Assembly: GCF_001458595.1 (NCBI RefSeq) | Contig: NZ_LN890328.1 | Span: 663,737 to 727,736, forward strand | Direction of reading: 5' to 3' | DNA length: 64,000 nucleotides | Source of the DNA: Clostridium neonatale | GTDB taxonomy: Bacteria; Bacillota; Clostridia; Clostridiales; Clostridiaceae | Shown here: positions 47,621 to 56,295 of the stretch, piece after piece | How the letters are laid out: every line of letters starts with the position of its first letter | Position numbering within the stretch: the first letter of the stretch is position 1 | Program-made: the position numbers and the translations under genes | Notes under the pieces: generated by a model | Database searches by the model: none | Told to the model about the DNA's origin: nothing | The model's input: only the letters and a program-made list of their open reading frames with translations

Positions 47621-47657
47621 ACAACTAACTTCAAAATGAAGTTAGTTGTTTATTTTT
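47621..47657 (+). terminator. Internal terminator at the left end of the IS
   Basis: ACAACTAACTTC (47621-47632) pairs perfectly with GAAGTTAGTTGT (47638-47649) around AAAAT, followed by TTATTTTT. It would block transcription entering from the host gene and so limit transposase expression. Confidence 0.85.
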
Positions 47658-47697
47658 ATGTTAAAATATGATAGTAAAAGTAAGGTGGTGTTTCATT

Positions 47698-49167
47698 ATG
47701 ATGGGAATTAAAAAGAAAGCAGATAGAACACAAATTGAAATGTTAAGTTTAGATGATCTTGTTCCTAAAAATCATTTAGTTAGAAAAATAGATGCAGCAA
47801 TAGATTTAAGTTTTATTTACGATGAAGTAAAAGATCTATACAAGCCTTACGGGCGCGAAAGCATTGATCCAGTAGTTTTGATAAAAATAGTAATGATTCA
47901 ATATCTTTTTGGTATCCGTTCAATGAGACAAACACTTAAAGAAATTGAGGTTAATTTTGCATATCGTTGGTATTTGGGATATAACATGCATGAACAATTA
48001 CCTCATTTCTCAACATTTAGTAAAAACTATTCAAGAAGATTTAAAGATTCCGATTTATTTGAAACTATCTTTGCAAGAATATTGTGCGAAGTTAATAAAT
48101 ACGGTTTTATTGATGATGAGAATATCTTTATAGATGGAACACATATAAAAGCTAATGCTAATACTCATAAATATAGAAATGAAGTTATTGAAGAATCTGC
48201 AAGAGTATATGAAAAATCATTGAAAGAAGAAATTAATAAAGACAGAGAATTACATAATAAAAAACCACTTAAAGAAAAAGAAACTTCAGAAGAATTAAAA
48301 AAAAACATTAAAGTAAGCACTACCGATCCTGAAAGTGGATTATTTCATAAAGGTGAACATAAAAAAGTATTTGCATATACTGCTAACACAGCTTGCGATA
48401 AGAATAACTATATTTTAGGCTTTGAATTGACACCTGGGAATGTCCATGATTCAGTTTCATTTTGGGGAATATATGAAAAAGTTAAGAAAGAACATAGCAA
48501 TGTGAATGGTATTGTTGTAGATTCGGGATATAAAATCCCTGCGATTGCGAAGCAAATAATTGATGATGGAAAGACACCAATAATGCCTTATAAACGCCCT
48601 ATGACTAAACAAGGATTCTTCAAAAAATATGACTATGCTTATGATGAATACTATGATTGTTATATTTGCCCTAATAACCAAATATTAAAATATTCTACAA
48701 CTAATAGAGACGGTTATAAAGAATATAAAAGTAACAAAAAGACTTGCGCTAATTGTCCATTTCTTAATCAATGTACTCAAAGTAAAAATCATGTAAAAGT
48801 AATATGCAGGCATGTTTGGGAAGAATACATGGAGCAAGTAGAAGATATAAGACATATAAAAGGTATGAAAGAAATCTATATGTTACGAAGTCAAACAATT
48901 GAACGTGTATTTGCGGATGCAAAAGAAAAGCATGGTATGAGATATACACAATATCGTGGAATAAAAAAGGTTAAGATGGAACTTAACCTCTTATTTGCAT
49001 GCATGAATTTAAAAAAATTAGCCACATGGCTGGATCGGAATGGATTATTGCCTACCGGTTCGGACAATTTATTGGCTAATTTAATGAAAAATATAGAAAA
49101 AATTCTATTAATAATAGCAAAAGGGGTAAATGCAAATTTCATTTACCCTCTTTTGTCTACAAACTGA
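47698..49167 (+). CDS. IS1182-family transposase
   Basis: A 489-residue DDE transposase. The N-terminal DUF772-type domain (SIDPVVLIKIVMIQYLFGIRSMRQ, LPHFSTFSKNYSRRF) is followed by the catalytic domain with D146 (FIDGTHIKANA), D275 (VVDSGYK) and E402 (SQTIERVFADAKEKHGMRYTQYRG). A CxxC pair (CANCPFLNQC) lies before the last acidic residue. It is full length and uninterrupted, so probably active. AAGGTGGTG precedes ATG 47698 (ATG 47701 also possible). The TGA stop is formed at the very last bases of the element. Confidence 0.95.
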   Translation: MMGIKKKADRTQIEMLSLDDLVPKNHLVRKIDAAIDLSFIYDEVKDLYKPYGRESIDPVVLIKIVMIQYLFGIRSMRQTLKEIEVNFAYRWYLGYNMHEQLPHFSTFSKNYSRRFKDSDLFETIFARILCEVNKYGFIDDENIFIDGTHIKANANTHKYRNEVIEESARVYEKSLKEEINKDRELHNKKPLKEKETSEELKKNIKVSTTDPESGLFHKGEHKKVFAYTANTACDKNNYILGFELTPGNVHDSVSFWGIYEKVKKEHSNVNGIVVDSGYKIPAIAKQIIDDGKTPIMPYKRPMTKQGFFKKYDYAYDEYYDCYICPNNQILKYSTTNRDGYKEYKSNKKTCANCPFLNQCTQSKNHVKVICRHVWEEYMEQVEDIRHIKGMKEIYMLRSQTIERVFADAKEKHGMRYTQYRGIKKVKMELNLLFACMNLKKLATWLDRNGLLPTGSDNLLANLMKNIEKILLIIAKGVNANFIYPLLSTN

Positions 49168-49207
49168 GCCGTTATAAGTACTTAAGGTATTTATAACGGC
49201 TTTTTAT
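49168..49207 (+). terminator. Terminator formed by the right target-site duplication
   Basis: Identical to 47577-47609: a 10-bp stem GCCGTTATAA/TTATAACGGC with an inner TAC/GTA pairing. This copy is followed directly by the original TTTTTATA tract. It is the ancestral terminator of the CD1247-type gene and now ends the transposase transcript. Confidence 0.88.
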
Positions 49208-49358
49208 ATTTTAAAAATAATATAAATATATATGGTGACTGACATGTTAAAAATTAAGTGATTTTAATTTACATATTTTTTTTATATTTAAGTAATATTT
49301 TTATGCTTTCATAAATATTAATTAAGTATGAGAACAGGAGAGGAGGCAGTAAGTAAAT

Positions 49359-50294
49359 TTGAATAATGTTGAAGAAGTATTAGCTGTATTGCCAAATAAA
49401 TTATGTGATAGATTAAAAGATAGAATTTTATATGAAGAAATTTATGAAATAAGAATTAAAATAAATAAACCAATATTAATTTATTCAAAATTTGGAGAAA
49501 GTAATACAGGCTATATAGTAACTAAGGAAGAAATGAAAAATTTAGTTCAGAAAATAGTTGGGTTTTCATTATATGCATATGAGGAAGATATACGGCAAGG
49601 TTTTATAACAATAAGAGGAGGACATAGAATAGGATTAGCTGGTGAATGTGTTATGGAAAATGGCTATGTAAAAACCATACGCAATATTTCATCAGTAAAT
49701 ATAAGAATATCAAGGCAGATTATAGGAACTTCAGATAAAATAATGAAATTTATAACTTCTAATAATAGAGTCTACAATACAATTATTATTTCTCCACCCA
49801 AATGCGGTAAAACAACTATCTTAAGAGATATAGCCAGAAACATATCAGATGGAATAAATAATCTTAGAATAGTTAAAGAAAAATTTGATGGGAAAAAAGT
49901 AGTTGTTATAGATGAAAGAAGTGAGATAGCAGCATGTTTTATGGGGATACCTCAAAATGATCTGGGAGTTAGGACTGATGTCTTGGATAATTGTTTAAAG
50001 AGGGAAGGGCTTCTTATGGCAATAAGAAGTTTATCACCAGATGTATTAATTTGCGATGAGATTGGAACAACGGGGGATGTTGAGGCGCTTACTGCAGCTT
50101 TTAATTCAGGCGTAAATATAATAACTACAATACATGGATTTACAATAGAAGATTTATATAAAAGACGTGTACTCTCGGGCTTATTAAATAATAATGTTAT
50201 TGAAAGGGTAATTGTTCTTAGTAATAGAGAGGGAGTAGGAACCATCGAAAATATATATTCCTTAAATGGAGGTGAGAAAGAATGTTTAAATTAG
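49359..50294 (+). CDS. spoIIIAA: Stage III sporulation protein AA (ATPase)
   Basis: A 311-residue secretion-type ATPase. The Walker A is PPKCGKTT with K151, Walker B lies in VLICDEIGTTGDVEAL, and VVIDERSEIAACFMG and TTIHGF are conserved. It is thought to drive the SpoIIIA channel across the inner forespore membrane. The start is TTG 49359; AGGAGG lies 12 bases upstream, slightly long, but no better codon is in frame. First gene of the complete spoIIIAA-AH operon, expressed in the mother cell in relatives. Confidence 0.95.
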   Translation: MNNVEEVLAVLPNKLCDRLKDRILYEEIYEIRIKINKPILIYSKFGESNTGYIVTKEEMKNLVQKIVGFSLYAYEEDIRQGFITIRGGHRIGLAGECVMENGYVKTIRNISSVNIRISRQIIGTSDKIMKFITSNNRVYNTIIISPPKCGKTTILRDIARNISDGINNLRIVKEKFDGKKVVVIDERSEIAACFMGIPQNDLGVRTDVLDNCLKREGLLMAIRSLSPDVLICDEIGTTGDVEALTAAFNSGVNIITTIHGFTIEDLYKRRVLSGLLNNNVIERVIVLSNREGVGTIENIYSLNGGEKECLN

Positions 50295-50800
50295 CACTTT
50301 CAATTGGAATATTTGTTATAACTTCCTATATAGGATTCATGTATGGTGAGACATTTAGAAAAAGGCAAAATCAGCTTAAGGAAATATTGAAGACCTTGGT
50401 GCTTTTAAAGAATGATGTATTGCAATGTGCTACACCACTTACAGAGGCATTAGGAAATTTAGATAGAAAAACTGATGAGCCAATATGCAGTTTAATAAAT
50501 GATACTAAAAATAGACTTGCAGAAGGAGATATTGATAGCATATATGATGCAACTAGTGAATCATATAAAAATGTAAGAAATGAATTTAATTTAGAAGAAT
50601 ATGACTTGAAGCTAATGAGAGATTTTTTACGGTCGCTTGGAAATTCAGGAGTATATGGGCAGGAAGCATTATTTAATATGACAATAGAAGAATTAAAGAT
50701 ACATTTAGAAGATGCAAATGAGGCTGCTAAGAAAAACATAAAATTATATAGGTATATAGGTATGTGTTTAGGGGCTATGATAGTTATATTTTTAATATAA
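50282..50800 (+). CDS. spoIIIAB: Stage III sporulation protein AB
   Basis: A 172-residue protein with terminal membrane helices (about 1-17 and 155-171) and an intervening helical domain (RKRQNQLKEILKTLVLLKNDVLQCATPLTEAL). It resembles GspF-type platform halves in topology. Its ATG lies 13 bases inside the end of spoIIIAA, after GGAGGTGAG, so the two are translationally coupled. Confidence 0.93.
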   Translation: MFKLALSIGIFVITSYIGFMYGETFRKRQNQLKEILKTLVLLKNDVLQCATPLTEALGNLDRKTDEPICSLINDTKNRLAEGDIDSIYDATSESYKNVRNEFNLEEYDLKLMRDFLRSLGNSGVYGQEALFNMTIEELKIHLEDANEAAKKNIKLYRYIGMCLGAMIVIFLI

Positions 50801-50831
50801 AATAAGAATTTCTATGGAGGGGAGAGTTTAA

Positions 50832-51029
50832 ATGCAGGATTTTAGTATACTTTTTAAAATTGGTGGAGCAGGAATACTACTTGTAGTATTAGATAAAGTA
50901 CTCACAAGTAGTGGAAAGGGCGAAATAGCAGCGATAACAAATATTGCTGGGATTGTTATTATATTACTTATGATAGTTTCAATAATAGGAGATTTATTTA
51001 ATACAGTTAAAACTATGTTTGTTATGTAG
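50832..51029 (+). CDS. spoIIIAC: Stage III sporulation protein AC
   Basis: A 65-residue protein with two hydrophobic helices (about 5-20 and 30-60) and the conserved IGGAGILLVVLDKVLTSSGKGE start. It is of the usual length. With SpoIIIAD it forms part of the membrane portion of the feeding-tube complex. GGAGGGGAG precedes the ATG. Confidence 0.95.
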   Translation: MQDFSILFKIGGAGILLVVLDKVLTSSGKGEIAAITNIAGIVIILLMIVSIIGDLFNTVKTMFVM

Positions 51030-51038
51030 GTGATTATT

Positions 51039-51422
51039 ATGCTGATAATAAAAGTAATTTGTCTGGCGTTTGTAGCTTTATTTATAACTCTTTTATTAAA
51101 ACATAGTAAAAGTGAATTAAATCCAATTATATTTCTTACAGCTGGAGCTTTGATTTTAGTTGTTATGATAGAGCCGCTTAAGGAAATTATAAATTTTGTT
51201 AGAACTGTTGCAGAAAAGGCTAATATTGATAGTGTGTATATAGGTATCGTACTAAAAATTTTAGGGATAGCATATTTGGCGTCATTTTCCAGTGCGTTAT
51301 GTAAAGATGCAAATGCTGATTCTTTAGCAGCACAAATTGATTTTTCAGGAAAAATCATGATTTTGCTTTTAGCTGTTCCAATACTTATGGCTGTATTAAA
51401 TTCAATATTACAAATAATGTAG
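51039..51422 (+). CDS. spoIIIAD: Stage III sporulation protein AD
   Basis: A 127-residue membrane protein with about four hydrophobic segments and the conserved YIGIVLKILGIAYLASFSSALCKDANADSLA run. It follows spoIIIAC by nine bases. ATG 51039 is used because TAGGTG is placed as its ribosome site, whereas GTG 51030 overlaps that site. Confidence 0.95.
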   Translation: MLIIKVICLAFVALFITLLLKHSKSELNPIIFLTAGALILVVMIEPLKEIINFVRTVAEKANIDSVYIGIVLKILGIAYLASFSSALCKDANADSLAAQIDFSGKIMILLLAVPILMAVLNSILQIM

Positions 51423-51431
51423 GTGTTTGCT

Positions 51432-52658
51432 ATGGAGATGATAAAAAGAGTAACAGTATTTTTACTAATTATAATTACAGTTGGTTTATTTCCGCCATTT
51501 GGCGGAGGTTATATACGCGAGGTATATGGAGAGGTAACAGAAGATAATAACAAAGATAAGCAGGCAGAAACACAAATAGAAGATATAGGCGGAAAGGCAC
51601 AAAGTGAAATAGAGTCTTTATATGAATATATAAATAAGATGAAAACAGATGTTGAAATAATGCAGGATTTAGATCCAATTGATTATATTCAAACCTATAT
51701 AAAAGAAGGACATGGAACTATTTCATTTGAAGTTCTTGCAAAAGCATTTTTAAGTGTTTTGTTTAAAGAAGTAAGAACAGTATTAAAATTATGTTTTTCA
51801 ATAGTTATTATTGCAGTATTATGTTCGCTTATTAAAAATTTACAAGAGTCATTTGCAAGTGAAAGTATTTCAGAAGTAGCTTTTTATGCATGTTATGCGA
51901 TTATAATAATGATTTTATCTAAAAGTTTTATAGTGTCAATTTCAGTTGCAAAAGATGTAATTAATAATATTTCAGATTTTATGTCAGCGCTGCTTCCAAT
52001 ATTAGTTACAATGATTGGGCTTACAGGTGGAGCAATGCAGGTAGCAACTTTAGATCCAATTATCATTGTATGTGTAGTATTTATACCAAAGCTTTATGCA
52101 GATGTTATAATTCCAATGATTCTTATGCAATTTGTGTTAGAATTTGCAAACAATTTATCTAAAGAACATAAAATAGGGAATCTGTGCAGTTTATTAAAAC
52201 AATGCATAGTGTGGTTTCAAGGCGCTATAGTAACAATATTCATAGGTATTTTAACCATAAGGGGAATAACATCAAGCACCTTAGATGCTGTTACATTAAA
52301 AACTGCAAAATTTGCTGTAGATAATTTTATTCCCATTGTCGGAAAAGCTTTTTCTGATGCAATATCATCAGTTGCTGGATATTCTTTAATTATAAAAAAT
52401 GCAATAAGTTCAATTGGACTGTTAATAATAATTATAATAATGTTATATCCTATAACAAAATTGGTTTTAATGACGTTTATATATAAGCTTTGTGGAGCTT
52501 TAATTGAGCCTATAAGCGATTCAAGAATAACAAAATCTTTAGAAGCAGCTGGAAAATCAATGACGCTTATAACATCATGTGTTCTTACAGTAAGTTTAAT
52601 GTTTTTTGTTCTTATTGCTATTATGGCATCCTCAGGAAAATATATTATTGGAGGATAG
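51432..52658 (+). CDS. spoIIIAE: Stage III sporulation protein AE
   Basis: A 408-residue polytopic membrane protein. A cleavable-looking signal (about 1-35) and an outside charged stretch precede seven or eight helices, with conserved LLPILVTMIGLTGG and GAIVTIFIGILTIRG segments. It is the largest membrane component of the SpoIIIA channel. ATG 51432 has TAGGTG before it; the earlier GTG 51423 overlaps the spoIIIAD stop. Confidence 0.95.
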   Translation: MEMIKRVTVFLLIIITVGLFPPFGGGYIREVYGEVTEDNNKDKQAETQIEDIGGKAQSEIESLYEYINKMKTDVEIMQDLDPIDYIQTYIKEGHGTISFEVLAKAFLSVLFKEVRTVLKLCFSIVIIAVLCSLIKNLQESFASESISEVAFYACYAIIIMILSKSFIVSISVAKDVINNISDFMSALLPILVTMIGLTGGAMQVATLDPIIIVCVVFIPKLYADVIIPMILMQFVLEFANNLSKEHKIGNLCSLLKQCIVWFQGAIVTIFIGILTIRGITSSTLDAVTLKTAKFAVDNFIPIVGKAFSDAISSVAGYSLIIKNAISSIGLLIIIIIMLYPITKLVLMTFIYKLCGALIEPISDSRITKSLEAAGKSMTLITSCVLTVSLMFFVLIAIMASSGKYIIGG

Positions 52659-52663
52659 ATAAA

Positions 52664-53254
52664 GTGACGTTCATAGAAAGTTTAAAAGGGTTAGTTACAA
52701 CACTTACAAGCATGCTTGTATTTATAGGTGCAATAGAAATAATAGCTCCAGATAATAAAATGAAAAAATATATTAAATTTATTTTAGGATTAATATTGAT
52801 AACTGTTATATTAAATCCAATATTAAATTTTATATCTAATGGAGAAGAAAACATTTTGAGTACGCTTTCTAAATACGAAAGGTCTATTTCAAATGAAGAA
52901 GTATATAAAGAGGATATAAATGTGTTTAATAATAAAAAAAATGATAATGAAGCAATAAAAAATACTTTTATAGAAAATTTTAATAAAAACTGTGATAAAT
53001 TACTTAAAGATAAGTTTAAGAATATGACTTTTAAAAGCGAAGTTGAATGTGATGTCGATTTTAATTCTATGTCATATGATATTAAAAAATTAAAAATAGG
53101 AATAAATGATAATAAAGTAAAAAAGATTGAAATTGGAATTGAAAGAGATAATAAAAGAGAGGACAGTGATGAGTATGAAGAGGTAGTAGATTTTATCTCT
53201 GATGAACTTGAAATATCAAAAGAGAAGATAGAAATATATGAATTAGAAGGGTAA
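52664..53254 (+). CDS. spoIIIAF: Stage III sporulation protein AF
   Basis: A 196-residue protein with two N-terminal membrane helices (about 8-28 and 37-57) and a soluble domain rich in Asp, Lys and Asn. The conserved part is ALIEIIAP-like (here GAIEIIAPDNKMKKYIKFILGLIL). The start is GTG 52664: GGAGG at the end of spoIIIAE is nine bases upstream, and the longer open frame from 52577 lies inside that gene. Confidence 0.92.
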   Translation: MTFIESLKGLVTTLTSMLVFIGAIEIIAPDNKMKKYIKFILGLILITVILNPILNFISNGEENILSTLSKYERSISNEEVYKEDINVFNNKKNDNEAIKNTFIENFNKNCDKLLKDKFKNMTFKSEVECDVDFNSMSYDIKKLKIGINDNKVKKIEIGIERDNKREDSDEYEEVVDFISDELEISKEKIEIYELEG

Positions 53255-53266
53255 GGAGGGTGGCAT

Positions 53267-53866
53267 ATGGACAAATTTAAGAAAGAACTAAAAAAAATAT
53301 TAGAACAAAAGGGCTTGAATACATTAATAGTAATATGCCTTATTATGGGCTTTATGTTAGTTGCTTTAAATGTATTATTACCATCTAAGGATAACTCTAT
53401 TACTAATATGTATTCGGGAAACTATAAAAACAATCAAAATGAAGTAGAGCAAGTTAAAAACACTGAAGAAGATTATGAAGAAAATCAAAAAAATAATTTA
53501 AAAAATATACTTAAGAAGATTGAGGGAGTTGGTGATGTAGATGTTATGATAACATTTGAAAGTGGTGAACAAAAGGTACCAGCTTATGATAAAAGCACTC
53601 AAATATCTAAGACTGAAGAAAACGATACATCTGGCGGAACGAGAGTAAATAATCAAAATACAGATGGAAGTAAAGTAGTTATGACAACTAAAGATGGGGA
53701 TAATGAGCCATTTATATTGACAACATATAAGCCTAGAGTAATAGGTGTAATAGCGGTTGCAGAAGGTGCTGAAAATAGTAAAACAAAGTATGAGATTGAG
53801 CAAGCTATTTCTAAATTATATGACTTAAGTTTAGATAAGGTTAACGTATATAGTATGAAGAAATAG
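53267..53866 (+). CDS. spoIIIAG: Stage III sporulation protein AG
   Basis: A 199-residue protein with one membrane helix (about 19-40, LIVICLIMGFMLVALNVLL) and a ring-building domain (LKNILKKIEGVGDVDVMITFESG ... GVIAVAEGAENSKTKYEIEQAISKLYDL). SpoIIIAG forms a large ring in the intermembrane space, related to secretin-type ring modules. GGAGGGTGG precedes the ATG. Confidence 0.95.
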   Translation: MDKFKKELKKILEQKGLNTLIVICLIMGFMLVALNVLLPSKDNSITNMYSGNYKNNQNEVEQVKNTEEDYEENQKNNLKNILKKIEGVGDVDVMITFESGEQKVPAYDKSTQISKTEENDTSGGTRVNNQNTDGSKVVMTTKDGDNEPFILTTYKPRVIGVIAVAEGAENSKTKYEIEQAISKLYDLSLDKVNVYSMKK

Positions 53867-53905
53867 CATATAATGATAAAGGAAAAAGGATGGGAGGAAT
53901 TTATT

Positions 53906-54430
53906 ATGACAAAAAAACAATGTGGGATTATCTTTACTTTGCTAACATTAATATTATGTGTAGGGATGTTAGCTGCAAAGCTTAATAAGGGAGGATTGAA
54001 TGATCCGACAGATTTAAGCCAGGTATTATCATCAGAAAATATTCAAAATGTGGAAAACACTGAGGATACAGAAGCTCTAAATCAAACAAATTATTTTTAT
54101 GAATCAAGAAGTTTAAGAGAACAGCAAGATTCATCAACAATACAAAGTTTAAAGGCAATAATTTCTGATGAAAACACATCACAAGAAAAGAAAGATGATG
54201 CAACTAAAGAATTAACTAAAAAGACTATGGTTAAAGATAATGAAGGCAGAATAGAACTAGGAATTAAAAATAAAGGATATGAAGATGCTTTATGTATGCT
54301 TGAAGATAGTAAAGCAACAGTAATAATTAAAAGTTCTAAACCAATAGAACAAAAAGATAGCGTAGATATTCAAGAAATTGTACAAAATGTATCAAATATT
54401 AAGGATGTTATAATAGAAGTTCAAAAATAA
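53906..54430 (+). CDS. spoIIIAH: Stage III sporulation protein AH
   Basis: A 174-residue protein with one N-terminal membrane helix (about 7-24) and an outside YscJ/FliF-like domain at the C-terminus (GYEDALCMLEDSKATVIIKS). SpoIIIAH binds forespore SpoIIQ across the intermembrane space. GGGAGG lies eight bases before ATG 53906; the frame from 53873 is longer but poorly placed. Last gene of the operon. Confidence 0.94.
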   Translation: MTKKQCGIIFTLLTLILCVGMLAAKLNKGGLNDPTDLSQVLSSENIQNVENTEDTEALNQTNYFYESRSLREQQDSSTIQSLKAIISDENTSQEKKDDATKELTKKTMVKDNEGRIELGIKNKGYEDALCMLEDSKATVIIKSSKPIEQKDSVDIQEIVQNVSNIKDVIIEVQK

Positions 54431-54435
54431 TATGT

Positions 54436-54464
54436 TTGTAATGTTAATTCATATTTGATATAAT
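54436..54464 (+). promoter_or_regulatory. Sigma-A promoter before asp23
   Basis: TTGTAA (54436-54441) and TATAAT (54459-54464) are 17 bases apart. This separates vegetative asp23 transcription from the sporulation operon upstream. Confidence 0.6.
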
Positions 54465-54516
54465 AAACACAAGATTAGCATGTTTTGTTATTACAAAACT
54501 AAGGAGGCCAAATTGC

Positions 54517-54897
54517 ATGGAAGATTTCAATAAAAATGAGAATATTGGAGTTGTTAAGATTTCTGATGAGGTAGTAAGTGTTATTGCAGGAATAGCAGCC
54601 CAAGAAATTGAAGGAGTTATAGATGCTCAAAATGGAGTAGCAGGAAACATAACAAACATATTTAAAGGTAAAAAAGGTACTGCAAAAGCAACTAAAGTAA
54701 CATTAGTTGAGGATAAAGCAATTATTGATATGAATGTTGCTGTTGAGTATGGGAAAAAGATTATGGATTTAGTTTCTCAAGTTCAAGAAAATGTTAAAAA
54801 GACAGTAGAAGCTATGACTGGATTACAGGTGGAATCTGTAAATATTTTTGTTCAAAACATTTACTTACCTAAAAAAGAAGAAAGTGAAACAGTCTAA
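54517..54897 (+). CDS. Asp23/Gls24 family envelope-stress protein
   Basis: A 126-residue Asp23-fold protein. Conserved parts are GVVKISDEVVSVIAGIAAQEIEGVIDAQ and VNVAVEYGKKI-like (here MNVAVEYGKKIMDLVSQVQENVKKTVEAMTGLQVESVNIFVQNI). It corresponds by position to B. subtilis YqhY, next to nusB and linked to membrane lipid control. AAGGAGG precedes the ATG. Confidence 0.93.
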   Translation: MEDFNKNENIGVVKISDEVVSVIAGIAAQEIEGVIDAQNGVAGNITNIFKGKKGTAKATKVTLVEDKAIIDMNVAVEYGKKIMDLVSQVQENVKKTVEAMTGLQVESVNIFVQNIYLPKKEESETV

Positions 54898-54909
54898 AAT
54901 TTATTTTCA

Positions 54910-54940
54910 CCCTCTGAAACTTTCAGAGGGTGTTTCCATG
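54910..54940 (+). terminator. Hairpin between asp23 and nusB
   Basis: ACCCTCTGA and TCAGAGGGT form a perfect stem with loop AACTT. The following T tract (GTTTCC) is short, so termination may be incomplete and allow read-through to nusB. Confidence 0.6.
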
Positions 54941-55017
54941 CTTAATGGTTTAAAAGAACATAAAAGTGTGTATAATTATAATGTGCAAACAGTATGATAC
55001 ATATTTAGGAGGATTAC

Positions 55018-55422
55018 ATGAATAGAAAATTATCAAGAGAAAAATCAATGGAAATATTATTTAGCATGACTTTAACTAAGGATAATGCGAGTGATGCAAT
55101 AGAAAATTTCACTGAAAATTATGAAGGTAATATAAAAGATATAGATTTAGATTATCTTAGAAAGATAATATATGGTGTTGAAGGAAAGAAAGAAGACATT
55201 GACAAAGCTATAGAAGAAAATTTACATAATTGGAAAATGAATAGAATATCAAAAGTTAATTTAAGTATTTTAAGATTAGCTGCATATGAATTATTATTTG
55301 ATGAGGAGATACCAACAAATGTGGCTATAAATGAAGCATTAGAAATAACAAGAAAATATTCTGATGAAAAAAGTGTATCATTTGTTAATGGGGTTTTAGA
55401 TAAAATTAAAAATAAAAACTAA
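55018..55422 (+). CDS. nusB: Transcription antitermination factor NusB
   Basis: A 134-residue all-helical protein of normal size with the family start [19 protein letters not shown] and end [26 protein letters not shown]. With NusE/S10 it binds boxA RNA and supports rRNA antitermination. AGGAGG precedes the ATG. It begins the run nusB-folD-xseA-xseB-ispA-dxs. Confidence 0.97.
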   Translation: MNRKLSREKSMEILFSMTLTKDNASDAIENFTENYEGNIKDIDLDYLRKIIYGVEGKKEDIDKAIEENLHNWKMNRISKVNLSILRLAAYELLFDEEIPTNVAINEALEITRKYSDEKSVSFVNGVLDKIKNKN

Positions 55423-55446
55423 GTTAAAGAAGAGGGAGAGTTAAAG

Positions 55447-56295
55447 ATGGGGCAAATTATAAATGGAAAAGAAGTTGCATTTAAGCTAAAAGAAAGCATA
55501 AAGGAATTTGTGAATGAAAGAAGAGAAAAAAATTTAAAAATACCTAAAATTGCTTCAATATTAGTTGGTAACGATGGTGGATCCATTTATTATATGGAAG
55601 CACAAGAAAAGGTGGCAACATCTCTAGGTGTAGAATTTTTAAAAATAAAGATAAATGAAGATGCTTCTGATGAAGAAGTAATCAAAGAAATACATAAACT
55701 AAACATGGATAATAATATTCAAGGGATTATTCTACAGTTACCTCTTCCGAGTAACTTTGATGAGAAGAAAATAATAAAAGAAATAAGTGTAGAAAAGGAT
55801 ATAGACTGTTTGACTTTTGAAAGTCAGGGAAAACTATACATGGGAGAACCAAATTTTTTACCGTGTACTCCTAATAGTGTAGTTACATTAATAAAGAGCT
55901 TAAATGTGGATATAACAGGGAAAAATGTTGTTGTTCTTGGAAGAAGTAATATAGTAGGTAAGCCAGTGGCTCAATTATTACTTAATGAAAATGCAACAGT
56001 TACTATATGTCATTCAAAAACTAAAAATTTAAAAGAAGTATGTAAGGCAGCAGATATATTAGTGGTTGCTATAGGTAAACCTAAATTTATAGATGAAAGC
56101 TATGTAGATAGTAATGCAATAGTAATAGATGTTGGAACTTCAAGGTTTGAAGGAAAAATAACTGGTGATGTTGATTTTGATAAAGTAATAGATAAGTGTA
56201 GTCTTTTAACACCAGTTCCAGGTGGAGTTGGGGCCTTAACTACTACACTTTTAATAAATAATGCATGTGAGGCGTTAAAAAAACATGAATATTAA
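55447..56295 (+). CDS. folD: Methylene-THF dehydrogenase/cyclohydrolase FolD
   Basis: A 282-residue bifunctional enzyme of C1 metabolism. Visible are the substrate and catalytic region [13 protein letters not shown], the GIILQLPLP loop, the NADP loop [17 protein letters not shown], and the C-terminal [11 protein letters not shown], where alanine replaces the usual proline. It interconverts 5,10-methylene-, methenyl- and 10-formyl-THF. It overlaps xseA by 11 bases. AGGGAGAG precedes the ATG. Confidence 0.97.
   Translation: MGQIINGKEVAFKLKESIKEFVNERREKNLKIPKIASILVGNDGGSIYYMEAQEKVATSLGVEFLKIKINEDASDEEVIKEIHKLNMDNNIQGIILQLPLPSNFDEKKIIKEISVEKDIDCLTFESQGKLYMGEPNFLPCTPNSVVTLIKSLNVDITGKNVVVLGRSNIVGKPVAQLLLNENATVTICHSKTKNLKEVCKAADILVVAIGKPKFIDESYVDSNAIVIDVGTSRFEGKITGDVDFDKVIDKCSLLTPVPGGVGALTTTLLINNACEALKKHEY

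Larger units (their letters stand above)
47610..49167 (+). mobile_element. IS1182-family insertion sequence, intact
   Basis: An element of about 1558 bp with imperfect terminal inverted repeats, left CAGACTGTTGACAA and right (reverse complement) CAGTTTGTAGACAA, 11 of 14 matching. It contains one intact transposase gene and is flanked by a 33-35 bp direct duplication of a terminator hairpin. Long duplications and palindromic targets are reported for IS1182-like elements. Intact ends, gene and flanks indicate a recent insertion between the CD1247-type gene and spoIIIAA. Confidence 0.9.

Noticed and set aside
49202..49358. Sigma-E promoter for the spoIIIA operon
   Set aside because: Expected from biology, but several AT-rich partial matches exist and none has convincing -35 and -10 boxes at the right spacing.
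52577..52663. Longer spoIIIAF start
   Set aside because: The extension lies within spoIIIAE in another frame and has no ribosome site; GTG 52664 does.
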